Shown one piece after another: positions 1 through 8,578 of a stretch of DNA of 64,000 nt (the first letter of the stretch is position 1; each line of letters starts with the position of its first letter). The notes under the pieces are model-generated. The model worked only from the letters and a program-made list of their open reading frames with translations. It made no database searches and was not told where the DNA came from. The stretch is from Tenacibaculum gallaicum. Lineage in GTDB: Bacteria > Bacteroidota > Bacteroidia > Flavobacteriales > Flavobacteriaceae. Both the position numbers and the translations under genes were made by a program. The stretch spans positions 598,241 through 662,240 of the forward strand of contig NZ_QUNS01000001.1 in the NCBI RefSeq assembly GCF_003387615.1, written 5' to 3'.

Positions 1-54
1 TTTACAATGAAAGATAACCAAATTTTCAATAAAACATTAAGAGGGTTGGCATGA
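1..54 (+). CDS. Possible 3' end of an upstream gene (partial)
   Basis: Frame 1 is open from the window edge for 17 codons to a TGA at 52-54 and would end in ...KTLRGLA. The other two plus frames stop almost at once. Too little is visible to assign a family or to be sure it is coding. Confidence 0.25.
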   Translation, partial: FTMKDNQIFNKTLRGLA

Positions 55-96
55 TGATTGTTTTAAAGCTTCTTTATATAAATTAAAATTATTATT

Positions 97-639
97 ATGA
101 AAAAAACAGTACTTGCGATTTTATGTATAATCGCATTTTCAGGAGTTAAAGCACAACAAGTTAAATTTGGAGTTAAAGCAGGGTTAAATGTTGCTACCAT
201 CCGTGGAGAGAATTTAAATACTGATTCGAAATTGGGATTTCATGCTGGTGGGGTAGTGGAGTTGAAATTATCAGATTCATTTTCTATTCAACCAGAAGTT
301 CTGTATTCACAAATGGGTACAGAAAACGACATCAATAAATTAAAAATAGATTACATTTCGATACCAGTTATGGCGAAATATTATATTATTGATGGTTTTT
401 CCCTTGAAGTAGGACCTCAAATATCGTTTTTAGTTGATGATGTTGTAAAAATAAATAATGGTGCAAGCTTAGATCCAGACCTAGAAAACTATGACCTGAG
501 CGCAAATTTTGGATTAGGTTACCAATTTAAACAAGGCTTATTTGTACAAACACGATATAACTTAGGAGTAACAGCTATTCAAGAAAATCCAGATATTAAA
601 AACGGCTCTTTTCAAGTTTCTGTTGGATATCAGTTTTAA
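97..639 (+). CDS. PorT-family outer-membrane beta-barrel protein
   Basis: This is a 180-residue exported protein with a cleavable signal peptide (residues 1 to about 19, ending VKAQQ). It continues as alternating hydrophobic strands typical of the small PorT-like / OMP beta-barrel family: FGVKAGLNVATI near the mature N-terminus, SIQPEVLYSQ in the middle, and a final aromatic strand ending VGYQF, a typical barrel C-terminus. The family forms 8-stranded outer-membrane barrels; the name comes from PorT of the T9SS, but most members have no known function and a secretion role should not be assumed. It is a single gene ending in a bidirectional terminator shared with the opposing methyltransferase gene. 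Confidence 0.85.
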   Translation: MKKTVLAILCIIAFSGVKAQQVKFGVKAGLNVATIRGENLNTDSKLGFHAGGVVELKLSDSFSIQPEVLYSQMGTENDINKLKIDYISIPVMAKYYIIDGFSLEVGPQISFLVDDVVKINNGASLDPDLENYDLSANFGLGYQFKQGLFVQTRYNLGVTAIQENPDIKNGSFQVSVGYQF

Positions 640-649
640 CAAGATAATA

Positions 650-676
650 AAAAAACTCTCAAAAGAGAGTTTTTTT
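650..676. terminator. Bidirectional intrinsic terminator
   Basis: A perfect 6-bp stem ACTCTC/GAGAGT with an AAAA loop is extended by A-run/T-run pairing on both sides. It lies between convergent genes and can serve both. Confidence 0.8.
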
Positions 677-686
677 GAACAGTACC

Positions 687-1685
687 TTACTTTTCTAAAG
701 AGTATTTTAGCTGGATATCTGGATCCATTTGGTAAGTGTAAACAATAGAATCAAAATTAATAGGATGCTCTATATGCATTTCAAGAGGTAGGGTTAATGA
801 AGATTCACTTCTTGTTAACCAAATATCGTTATAAACATGTACCAGTGTGTCCAATAGTAAATAGTTGTATTCTTCAATATTAATTGAGTTTACAGCTATT
901 TTTTTATCAGGAAGTTGTGTAGGAATAGTATTGGTTTCGTTTGACGAAATAGCTTTTCTAACATTTAAAATGGTGTCAATTTCTACAGATGTATGTTTAG
1001 CATCAGTAATAACATCAGTAGCTAAACTCATTTTTACCAATACGTTTTCTGGAATTACAGTTACATCTTTTGGTAGCTGGGGGAGTAAATTAAATAAAAT
1101 AGGAACATAACACTCCCTATACAATAAAGCATCTAACGTTTCACTAAATACAATGTGATACTTTTTTGCTTCAGGGATTTCGAAAGTAACGGCATCTGCA
1201 TTGTAGTGGTTTGTTATATACTTGGTAAGCTCTAATTTTTGAATAAGACTTTTAGCATATTCTAAAGATTTATCATTAATTTCTAACAAAGAAAACTGTA
1301 TTTCTTCAGGACTAAAAAGCGGAGCAATTAAAGTAACAAATGGGGCATATGGCCCACAACCCGCGTAAAAAATATTGATAGTTTTATCAGGGTGTTTTTG
1401 TTGTTTTTCTTTAATAGCCATTACCATAGCTTTTAAAAACTTCACGGTTCGTTTATAGTCTAGCAAACATTGTGCTGCATGGTTTAACCCTAAAGCCTTT
1501 CCTTTTGCAGTTGTTACCGCAGCAAGATGTTCTATGTTTTGATCAAATCCTGTGAGCTGTGTTAGTTCTTTAAAATAAGTGTGTATTTCGTTAATTAAAT
1601 TTTCAATTTCAGGTTGTTCAAGAGAATCTTTAAGTAAAGCCGATACTTTTTCTTTGATATCTAAAGCAGTTACATTTTCATTCAT
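687..1685 (-). CDS. PRMT-like class I SAM-dependent methyltransferase
   Basis: This is a 332-residue soluble protein. Residues 105-116 read IFYAGCGPYAPF, a glycine-rich SAM-binding motif I, followed by an acidic residue at the end of beta-2 (E135 in SLLEIN). Residues 177-190 (HIVFSETLDALLYRE) resemble the acidic SExx loop of arginine methyltransferases. The helical N-terminal 100 residues fit no domain I recognise. The substrate cannot be inferred; it could be a protein or small-molecule methyltransferase. It is a single gene, not in an operon, with its own upstream region of about 200 bases shared divergently with the thaumatin-like gene. Confidence 0.65.
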   Translation of the reverse strand: MNENVTALDIKEKVSALLKDSLEQPEIENLINEIHTYFKELTQLTGFDQNIEHLAAVTTAKGKALGLNHAAQCLLDYKRTVKFLKAMVMAIKEKQQKHPDKTINIFYAGCGPYAPFVTLIAPLFSPEEIQFSLLEINDKSLEYAKSLIQKLELTKYITNHYNADAVTFEIPEAKKYHIVFSETLDALLYRECYVPILFNLLPQLPKDVTVIPENVLVKMSLATDVITDAKHTSVEIDTILNVRKAISSNETNTIPTQLPDKKIAVNSINIEEYNYLLLDTLVHVYNDIWLTRSESSLTLPLEMHIEHPINFDSIVYTYQMDPDIQLKYSLEK

Positions 1686-1890
1686 AGTAGGTTAATTATT
1701 AAGTTTCCTAAATTATAAAAATATAGCCAAGTATGGCTAACTACACTAAGCTTTTTTGAAGCTTAAATTAAATCGCTCATTACTCAAAAACAATCAGTAA
1801 AGACATTTTAAAACACTCATAAGTATACAATTAATACTTTGCGAAAAGTATTTACCAGTACGTTTACAATTAACCTTAAAACTTTAAAAA

Positions 1891-2541
1891 ATGTCTACAA
1901 ATTACACAACACTATCCGTTACAAATCAAATTTCAAAACCAGTAGAGGTTTATGTAACTTTTGCGGCATCAAATGTTGCTAATAAATGCTGTCCATCACC
2001 TGTTGGAGTGTCAGATTTTAGTTTTTTAACCAAAGTAAATAAACTTATGGGAAAATTTGAATTAGGAGCAGGAAAGACAGAAGAGTTTGATTCAAAAGGA
2101 GAATGTTTTAGCGGAAACATTTGTTTTTATATAGAACCACAATGTCCTGTAAAAGGAGCAGACTTTAATCACGGAGCACAAGGAACGAGCATTGCAGAGT
2201 TTACACTAAATCCAAATACACCATGTGCGGAAGCCTTTGATATAAGTTGTGTTAATGGAGTAAACAGCTTTATCGCTATGGAAGTAGATAAAGATGGAGG
2301 TTGGAACTACGGACCAAATAAAACACCGATTACTAGAATTTACAATAAAGAGTTACAGCAAAATTCAGGTAATCCAGGAGTGTTTCCTGTAAACTGTACC
2401 GATTGTATTCAATTAGTAGGTGATAAACCGTGCCCTACATTACCTTATGGTCCACCTCAAAAACAAAGGATATGTAACATTCAACGATCAGAACGTGGAG
2501 GAACTCTAAGAGTAATTTTAACAGATCCAGCATTAGGATAA
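1891..2541 (+). CDS. Cysteine-rich thaumatin-like protein, no signal peptide
   Basis: This is a 216-residue protein with 11 cysteines (33, 34, 72, 78, 85, 112, 120, 169, 172, 181, 195). Two segments match the core of the thaumatin / PR-5 family: IAEFTLN (101-107), where plant proteins have LAEFTL, and FDISCVNGVN (116-125), corresponding to the YDVSLVDGFN signature. The N-terminus (MSTNYTTLSVTNQI) has no signal peptide or lipobox, odd for a likely disulfide-rich fold. Plant members bind or cleave beta-glucans, but the bacterial role is unknown. The assignment rests on motifs only; the fold would need a profile search. Strong 15-bp terminator downstream. Confidence 0.6.
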   Translation: MSTNYTTLSVTNQISKPVEVYVTFAASNVANKCCPSPVGVSDFSFLTKVNKLMGKFELGAGKTEEFDSKGECFSGNICFYIEPQCPVKGADFNHGAQGTSIAEFTLNPNTPCAEAFDISCVNGVNSFIAMEVDKDGGWNYGPNKTPITRIYNKELQQNSGNPGVFPVNCTDCIQLVGDKPCPTLPYGPPQKQRICNIQRSERGGTLRVILTDPALG

Positions 2542-2568
2542 TATAAATATCTCTCTTATTTCAATTTT

Positions 2569-2608
2569 AAACCTTGCAAACCTTTTAAGGCTTGTGAGGT
2601 TTTTTTGT
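2569..2608 (+). terminator. Intrinsic terminator after the thaumatin-like gene
   Basis: A stem of about 15 bp (left arm from 2569, AAACCTTGCAA..., right arm ending near 2602) with two G-T wobbles and one mismatch is followed by a run of seven T. Confidence 0.75.
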
Positions 2609-2670
2609 GTTTATTTAAGTTTTCATGATGTATTAAAAGCACTAAACTTTTTACTTATCAACAATAACTG

Positions 2671-2678
2671 TAAATTTG
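2671..2678 (+). promoter_or_regulatory. -7 element for leuS
   Basis: TAAATTTG matches the Bacteroidota TAnnTTTG -7 consensus exactly and sits 71 bases before the leuS ATG. I see no matching TTTG -33 element at 19-21 bases, so this is a partial call. Confidence 0.45.
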
Positions 2679-2749
2679 CAGCTTCAAAATCACATCATTA
2701 CGAAGTGTTATATTGAGTGTAGTCGAAATAAAAGGAATAAACTAAAAGA

Positions 2750-5671
2750 ATGCAATACAATCACCAAGAGATAGAGAAAAAGTGGCAAAAGTACTGGGCA
2801 GAGAAAGGTACATTTAAAGCTGAAAATAATTCTGATAAACCAAAATATTATGTGTTAGACATGTTTCCTTATCCATCAGGAGCAGGATTACACGTCGGAC
2901 ATCCTCTAGGATATATCGCATCTGATATTTACGCACGTTACAAGCGTCATAAAGGGTTTAATGTATTGCATCCACAAGGATATGACTCTTTCGGACTACC
3001 TGCTGAACAATATGCTATCCAAACAGGACAGCATCCAGCAATAACTACCGAAACAAATATCAAAACGTACCGTCGTCAGTTAGATAATATCGGATTTTCA
3101 TTCGATTGGTCTCGTGAGGTTCGTACTTCAAATCCAGAATATTATAAATGGACACAGTGGATTTTTATTCAACTGTTCAATTCTTGGTACAATAAAGACA
3201 CTGATAAAGCAGAAGATATTGCTACCTTAGTAGTAAAGTTTGAAGCAGAAGGAAATGCAACTATAAATGCAGTTTCTGATGAAGATATTACCATTTTTTC
3301 TGCGGATGAATGGAAAAGTTTGTCAGAGAAACAACAACAAGAAATATTATTACAATACCGTTTAACATTCTTATCCGATACCGAAGTAAATTGGTGTCCG
3401 GCATTAGGAACAGTATTAGCAAACGATGAAATTATAAACGGAGTTTCAGAACGTGGAGGACATCCTGTAGTTCGTAAAAAAATGACCCAGTGGTCTATGC
3501 GAATTTCTGCGTATGCACAACGTTTGTTAGACGGATTACAAAATATCGATTGGCCACAGCCATTAAAAGATTCTCAAACCAACTGGATTGGTCGTTCGCA
3601 AGGAGCGATGGTTTCTTTTGATGTTGACGGACATGATGCAAAAATTGATGTGTTTACGACACGTCCTGATACTATTTTTGGAGTGTCTTTTATGACCTTA
3701 GCTCCAGAACACGAGTTGGTGGCGAAAATTACAACTGCTGAACAAAAAGAAGCGGTTGAAGCTTATGTTGAAGCTACAGCAAAACGTTCAGAGCGTGATC
3801 GTATGGCAGATGTAAAAACTATTTCAGGAGTGTTTACTGGTGCCTATGCGTTACATCCGTTTACAGGAAAACAAGTACCAATTTGGATTGGTGATTATGT
3901 GTTGGCAAGTTACGGTACGGGTGCTGTTATGGCGGTACCATGTGGAGATCAACGTGATTATGATTTTGCAAAACACTTCGGATTAGAAATTCCAAATATT
4001 TTTGCAGAGGTTGATATTTCTGAAAAAGCAAACGATGCTAAAGATGGAATTAAATTAGCAAACTCTGATTTCTTAGACGGTTTAAACTATAAAAAAGGAA
4101 TGAAAACCGTGATTTACGAATTAGAAAAACGCGGTTTTGGTTACGGAAAAATAAACTATCGTTTACGTGATGCAGTATTTAGCCGTCAACGTTATTGGGG
4201 AGAACCTTTCCCAGTATATTACAAAGACGGAATGCCTCAAATGATTGAAGCAAAGCATTTACCGATCGCATTACCAGAAGTAGAAAAGTACTTACCCACT
4301 GAAGACGGAAAACCACCATTAGGAAATGCTGATGTTTGGGCGTGGAATAGTATTGAGAATAGAGTAGTGAGTAATGAGTTAATAGATAATGAAACTGTAT
4401 TTCCTTTGGAGTTAAACACAATGCCAGGGTGGGCAGGAAGTTCTTGGTACTTTAACCGTTATATGGATTCGAATAACGAAGGAGAGTTTGTTAGCAAAGA
4501 AGCGGTTGACTATTGGAAAGAAGTAGATTTATATATTGGAGGTTCTGAACATGCTACAGGACACTTGCTATATGCACGCTTTTGGCAAAAATTCTTATTT
4601 GACAGAGGATTGTTACCAGTAGATGAGTTTGCTGAAAAACTGATTAACCAAGGAATGATTTTAGGAACTTCTGCTTTTGTTTATGAAGCTCTTTTTGAAG
4701 GAAAAACAAAGAACGTGTATTTATCAGCTGATTTCTTTCAAGGTCATAATTATATTTCTAGTGCTGATGAAGATCTAGAAAATAGTAAAGAAGAAATTCT
4801 ACGAAAAGCTGGTTTGACAAGTGAAAATGAAAGTACATTGAAATTTAGACCAGTCCATATTGATGTGAGTTGTCTAGACGGTGATGTTGAAGTTAATTTG
4901 GATAGATTAAAATCTTGGAGAGAAGATTTTAAAAATGCTGAATATGTTAATGGAAGAAATGGAGAATTTTTGAGCTTTCGCGAGGTTGAAAAAATGTCGA
5001 AATCAAAATACAATGTAGTCAATCCAGATTTAATTTGTGAAGAATACGGAGCGGATAGTTTACGTTTATTTGAAATGTTCTTAGGGCCGTTAGAGCAAAC
5101 AAAACCTTGGAAAACTTCAGGTATTTCAGGAGTGTATTCTTTCCTAAAGAAATTATGGAAATTATTCACCGATGAAAACGGGATCAACGTTTCTGATGCT
5201 GAACCAACCAAAGACGAATTAAAAACCTTACACAAAACGATTAAAAAAGTAGAAGAAGATATTGAGAACTTCTCGTTCAACACATCCGTTTCTACCTTTA
5301 TGATTGCAGTAAACGAGTTAACAGCGTTAAAATGTAACAAACGTGCTATTTTAGAACCGTTGTTAGTATTAATTTCTCCGTATGCGCCACATATTGCTGA
5401 AGAATTATGGAGTCAGTTAGGACACAGCGAGTCAATCGCAACAGTAGCTTTTCCAATTTTTGAAGAAAAACACTTAATCGAGAGCTCGAAGAATTATCCA
5501 GTTTCTTTCAATGGTAAAATGCGTTTTACCTTAGAGTTACCGCTAGATATGAGCAAAGATGAAATTGAAAAAACGGTCATGGCACACGAAAAAACGCAAC
5601 AACAACTTGCTGGACGAGAGCCAAAGAAGGTAATTATAGTTCCAGGGAAAATTATCAATATTGTAGGGTAA
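2750..5671 (+). CDS. leuS: Leucine--tRNA ligase
   Basis: Class I aminoacyl-tRNA synthetase that charges tRNA-Leu in the cytoplasm. The HIGH motif is HVGH at 48-51 and the KMSKS motif is at 748-752. The CP1 editing domain lies between them (TTRPDTIFGVSF is the conserved editing-site threonine region), and WAGSSWY and SEHATGHLLYARFWQ are characteristic catalytic-core blocks. At 973 residues it is longer than the E. coli enzyme (about 860), with insertions after the HIGH half (about residues 145-205) and a leucine-specific insertion before KMSKS, as I recall for other Bacteroidota. Residues encoded around 4351-4378 sit on a period-7 DNA repeat (see findings). Single gene with its own terminator. 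Confidence 0.97.
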   Translation: MQYNHQEIEKKWQKYWAEKGTFKAENNSDKPKYYVLDMFPYPSGAGLHVGHPLGYIASDIYARYKRHKGFNVLHPQGYDSFGLPAEQYAIQTGQHPAITTETNIKTYRRQLDNIGFSFDWSREVRTSNPEYYKWTQWIFIQLFNSWYNKDTDKAEDIATLVVKFEAEGNATINAVSDEDITIFSADEWKSLSEKQQQEILLQYRLTFLSDTEVNWCPALGTVLANDEIINGVSERGGHPVVRKKMTQWSMRISAYAQRLLDGLQNIDWPQPLKDSQTNWIGRSQGAMVSFDVDGHDAKIDVFTTRPDTIFGVSFMTLAPEHELVAKITTAEQKEAVEAYVEATAKRSERDRMADVKTISGVFTGAYALHPFTGKQVPIWIGDYVLASYGTGAVMAVPCGDQRDYDFAKHFGLEIPNIFAEVDISEKANDAKDGIKLANSDFLDGLNYKKGMKTVIYELEKRGFGYGKINYRLRDAVFSRQRYWGEPFPVYYKDGMPQMIEAKHLPIALPEVEKYLPTEDGKPPLGNADVWAWNSIENRVVSNELIDNETVFPLELNTMPGWAGSSWYFNRYMDSNNEGEFVSKEAVDYWKEVDLYIGGSEHATGHLLYARFWQKFLFDRGLLPVDEFAEKLINQGMILGTSAFVYEALFEGKTKNVYLSADFFQGHNYISSADEDLENSKEEILRKAGLTSENESTLKFRPVHIDVSCLDGDVEVNLDRLKSWREDFKNAEYVNGRNGEFLSFREVEKMSKSKYNVVNPDLICEEYGADSLRLFEMFLGPLEQTKPWKTSGISGVYSFLKKLWKLFTDENGINVSDAEPTKDELKTLHKTIKKVEEDIENFSFNTSVSTFMIAVNELTALKCNKRAILEPLLVLISPYAPHIAEELWSQLGHSESIATVAFPIFEEKHLIESSKNYPVSFNGKMRFTLELPLDMSKDEIEKTVMAHEKTQQQLAGREPKKVIIVPGKIINIVG
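4351..4378 (+). repeat. Degenerate 7-bp tandem repeat inside leuS
   Basis: Four consecutive heptamers, TATTGAG AATAGAG TAGTGAG TAATGAG, lie in frame in leuS. The unit resembles the reverse complement of the CTCAATA repeat between atpD and atpC. Codon usage for a conserved peptide could produce this by chance. Confidence 0.4.
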
Positions 5672-5694
5672 ACCCACCTTATAAAATATAAAAG

Positions 5695-5729
5695 CCCCAC
5701 AAGCAAATAATTTGTTTGTGGGGTTTTAT
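5695..5729 (+). terminator. Intrinsic terminator after leuS
   Basis: CCCCACAAGCAAA pairs with TTTGTTTGTGGGG (one G-T pair) around a short loop and is followed by TTTTATTTTT. Strong stem, 24 bases after the stop codon. Confidence 0.85.
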
Positions 5730-5777
5730 TTTTAAACTAAATTCGCAGCCAGTAAAAACAAATTAAAATTTAAACGA

Positions 5778-6230
5778 ATGAAAAAGATTTTTAAAATTAG
5801 CTATGCGGTTTTAGTGTGTTTAACCCTAGTGATGAGTAGTTGTTCAGATAGTGATAATGATCCAGCAGGAATTGCAAACACAAAATTATCAGGAAAAGTA
5901 TTAGGAACAAGTTTTACGGCCAAAGGAGGTAAAGCATTTATGTCTGGAAATAATGAACTTTCAGTACATATAACCAATATTCAAGCAGATTGTAGTTCTG
6001 ATGTTCTTAATTACGAATTAAGAATTGCAACTTATGTGAAAGCAGAGTTAGGAGTTTATGACAATGTGAATGTAGTTTTTGATAAGAAAGGAGCGAATCC
6101 TTCAAACTACCTTCAAGGAGTTGTTGAGGTTGTAAGATTTACAGATAGTGAACTTACTTTAAAGATAAAAGCAAACTCAAGTACTGATAATATGGTAGAA
6201 GGTTTTTTTACAGTTCCTTTTTGTGAGTAA
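5778..6230 (+). CDS. Small lipoprotein of unknown function
   Basis: This is a 150-residue protein with a type II signal peptide: lysine-rich start, hydrophobic core, then lipobox VMSSC with the lipidated Cys at 22. The mature protein begins C-SDSDND, an acid-rich tail like the lipoprotein export signal that sends Bacteroidota lipoproteins to the cell surface. The rest (KLSGKVLGTSFTAKGGKAFM...) looks like a beta-sandwich domain and has two further cysteines. No family recognised. Monocistronic, with terminators on both sides. Confidence 0.7.
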   Translation: MKKIFKISYAVLVCLTLVMSSCSDSDNDPAGIANTKLSGKVLGTSFTAKGGKAFMSGNNELSVHITNIQADCSSDVLNYELRIATYVKAELGVYDNVNVVFDKKGANPSNYLQGVVEVVRFTDSELTLKIKANSSTDNMVEGFFTVPFCE

Positions 6231-6252
6231 TAACAAAAAACAGTATTAATTT

Positions 6253-6286
6253 AAAAGCTTTTACATTAGAATGTAAGAGCTTTTTT
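6253..6286 (+). terminator. Intrinsic terminator
   Basis: AAAAGCTTTTACAT pairs with ATGTAAGAGCTTTT (small internal bulge) and is followed by a T-run, just after the lipoprotein gene. Confidence 0.75.
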
Positions 6287-6337
6287 ATGCGATAAAACCA
6301 AAAACTTTTCGCAAATTTGCCTTCCAAAAAATAAAAC

Positions 6338-7294
6338 ATGAAAAAGATATCTATTAGTAATACTTGGATTTTTGCAATAATCCCAATCGGGATTTTTATT
6401 TTCGTAGCACTTCCACAATTTCAAAATATGTATGAATCATTTCATAAACGAGATTTAGAAGTACAGCAAAACGCACAAGAATTAGACTCGTTACAACAAC
6501 TTACAAGTCCTACAAGAAAAGATTTAAACAATATAAAACGCCTTGAAATTACCGTTCCAATTCATCAGTTAAGTATAGATAGACAGCGATATACTTACTA
6601 TAAAACAGGCGGGATGTTAGCCGTTTTAGCTTTTATGTTTATTGGCATGTTTGGTTCTAGCTATTGGGCAAAAAGAAAGAAAAACTCATCGAGCAATAGG
6701 CAAATAGAATTTTCTTTTGATGATTTTACAACTGATGCTATTGGGCAACATGTCTCTTGGAATGCGGTTAAAGGTTCAGGAAGCAATTTTTTAAGTGAAC
6801 GTTTACGAAAAACAGCTTTCGGATACAAAATTACCTCTAGTGCTTATCTGAAATTTGTAGCTTGGAGTTTCCTTTTAATGGGCTTAAACTACGTAGTTTG
6901 GTCATATATTGAGTTCTTTGAGTTTTCAAAAGAACCATTAACGTTTATGCATGGAGGGAAATTATTTTTCATTTCTGGAGGGCCCTTTGTATTAATAGGG
7001 ATTTTCTTACTGTTTTCTTTTGGAGCTAAAGCAGTTTTAAACTCTCAAAAGAGAAAAATAGTAGTTGATGGTGAAATAATACCTTTTCAGCAAGTATATG
7101 CCTTACAAGTGTTATCAAAATTTGTTCAAGGAAATAAGTCAGGAGGTTATTACTGCTACGAGGTAAATTTAGTTACTCAAGGTGGAGAACGTCATAATTT
7201 ATTAAACCACGGAGACAAAGAATATTTGTTGAGCGATATGGTAAAAATAAGTAGGTTTTTAAAAGTACCTGTATGGAATAATGGAGTATCGTAA
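6338..7294 (+). CDS. Multi-pass membrane protein of unknown function
   Basis: This 318-residue protein has hydrophobic segments at about 10-28 (WIFAIIPIGIFIFVALPQF), 88-107, 167-185 and 207-228. The first pair flanks a periplasmic stretch of about 60 residues with coiled-coil character (QQNAQELDSLQQL). A positively charged loop of about 60 residues follows the second helix, and a soluble C-terminal domain (about 235-318) follows the fourth. I recognise no family, and no neighbour suggests a role; upstream is a terminator. Confidence 0.7.
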   Translation: MKKISISNTWIFAIIPIGIFIFVALPQFQNMYESFHKRDLEVQQNAQELDSLQQLTSPTRKDLNNIKRLEITVPIHQLSIDRQRYTYYKTGGMLAVLAFMFIGMFGSSYWAKRKKNSSSNRQIEFSFDDFTTDAIGQHVSWNAVKGSGSNFLSERLRKTAFGYKITSSAYLKFVAWSFLLMGLNYVVWSYIEFFEFSKEPLTFMHGGKLFFISGGPFVLIGIFLLFSFGAKAVLNSQKRKIVVDGEIIPFQQVYALQVLSKFVQGNKSGGYYCYEVNLVTQGGERHNLLNHGDKEYLLSDMVKISRFLKVPVWNNGVS

Positions 7295-7393
7295 AAATAA
7301 TTTATAGGGTATTTGACAAACTTTTACTAATTTACACAAATACAAACCATAAACGCTGTTATTATTTTATCCTGTAGAAAAAAAATATCCAAT

Positions 7394-8548
7394 ATATGTT
7401 ACTTTTCCTCAGTAAAAGAGATATCAGAAAAGGTTTGGAGAGAGCTTGACTGTATAGATAATTTATACTTTCAGCCAGCGTATTTAGAAGCTTTAGAAAA
7501 GAACAATCAACAAATACAGTTTTCTTATATTTTATTGTTTGATGAAAAAAAAGAAGCAATAGCTTTTGCCACTATTCAATTGGTAGATTTTTATTTAGAA
7601 AGTGTTCAAAACGATTTACAATCGGTTGTAGAATGGATACGATGTATGGGGAGGAAACTACATTTATTGTCTCCTCAAAAACCATTTAAAATACTTACAT
7701 GTGGTAATACTTTTGTAAGTGGAGAGCACGGAATATTCATCAAACCAAATCAAGATAAAAAACAAATTGTAAAACAACTTGCTAAAGCTATTGTAGCCTT
7801 TGAAAAAGATATTTCAAAAGAAACAATTGACGCTTTTATGTTGAAAGATTTTGTAAATGAATCTCTTTTTATTACCGATGCATTACACAGCGTGGGGTAT
7901 AATTCGTTTAATGTAGATCCAAATATGATGTTAGCGTTAGATGATAATTGGGGTACTTTTGATGATTATTTAGCAGCATTAAAAACAAAGTATAGGGTAA
8001 AGGCAAAAAAAGCGTTACAGAAGAGTAGAGACTTACGAACGGAAGAAGTAACTATTGATTCTTTGAAGCAATTATTGCCAAATATGACGTTACTGTATAA
8101 AAATGTATCAAACAAGGCGAGTTTTAACTTAGGATATTTTAATATAGAAACGTATATATCTTTAAAAGAAAATTTAAAGGATGACTATGTTATTAAAGTA
8201 TATTGGTTAGGAGATAAGTTAGTTGGGTTTTTATCAGGAATAAAAAATCAAAACTCATTAGATGCGCATTTTGTAGGAATTGATTATACCGTAAATAAAA
8301 CCTATGCTATTTACCAACGAATGTTATACGATTATATATTATTGGGTATAGATAATAATATAAAAACTATAAATTTTGGAAGAACAGCTAGTGAAATAAA
8401 AAGTTCAGTAGGAGCAGCACCACAGGACTTAACAATTTATTTGCGACATAGAAAAAGCATTCCAAATCGTATTTTAAGCTTATTTTTGAATAGAATTCAA
8501 CCAACAGGATTCCGGTTAATAAAGCCTTTTAAAACAAAAAAAGTATAA
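7394..8548 (+). CDS. GNAT-fold (FemAB/peptidogalycan-like) acyltransferase, start codon abnormal
   Basis: The C-terminal two thirds look like a FemAB / peptidogalycan-biosynthesis acetyltransferase fold: KTKYRVKAKKAL near the centre, LVGFLSGIKN as the beta-strand/acyl-CoA region, and FGRTASEIKSSVGA near the end. The first ATG/GTG/TTG-class codon in frame is TTG 7535, but the frame is open from 7331 and residues before 7535 (EKVWRELD, LYFQPAYLEALE) look like genuine coding sequence. The start given is an in-frame ATA at 7394. The alternative is ATG 7396 in the other frame, joined by loss of one T from the TTTT at 7403-7406 (sequencing error or real frameshift). Substrate unknown. Confidence 0.7.
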   Translation: MCYFSSVKEISEKVWRELDCIDNLYFQPAYLEALEKNNQQIQFSYILLFDEKKEAIAFATIQLVDFYLESVQNDLQSVVEWIRCMGRKLHLLSPQKPFKILTCGNTFVSGEHGIFIKPNQDKKQIVKQLAKAIVAFEKDISKETIDAFMLKDFVNESLFITDALHSVGYNSFNVDPNMMLALDDNWGTFDDYLAALKTKYRVKAKKALQKSRDLRTEEVTIDSLKQLLPNMTLLYKNVSNKASFNLGYFNIETYISLKENLKDDYVIKVYWLGDKLVGFLSGIKNQNSLDAHFVGIDYTVNKTYAIYQRMLYDYILLGIDNNIKTINFGRTASEIKSSVGAAPQDLTIYLRHRKSIPNRILSLFLNRIQPTGFRLIKPFKTKKV

Positions 8549-8578
8549 AGAATTAAACCCTTTTTACTGTATTAACAA

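Noticed and set aside
4179..5706. Several open frames on the minus strand inside leuS (up to 196 codons)
   Set aside because: They are antisense to a strongly conserved gene, share no start signals and have the composition of reverse-complemented coding sequence.
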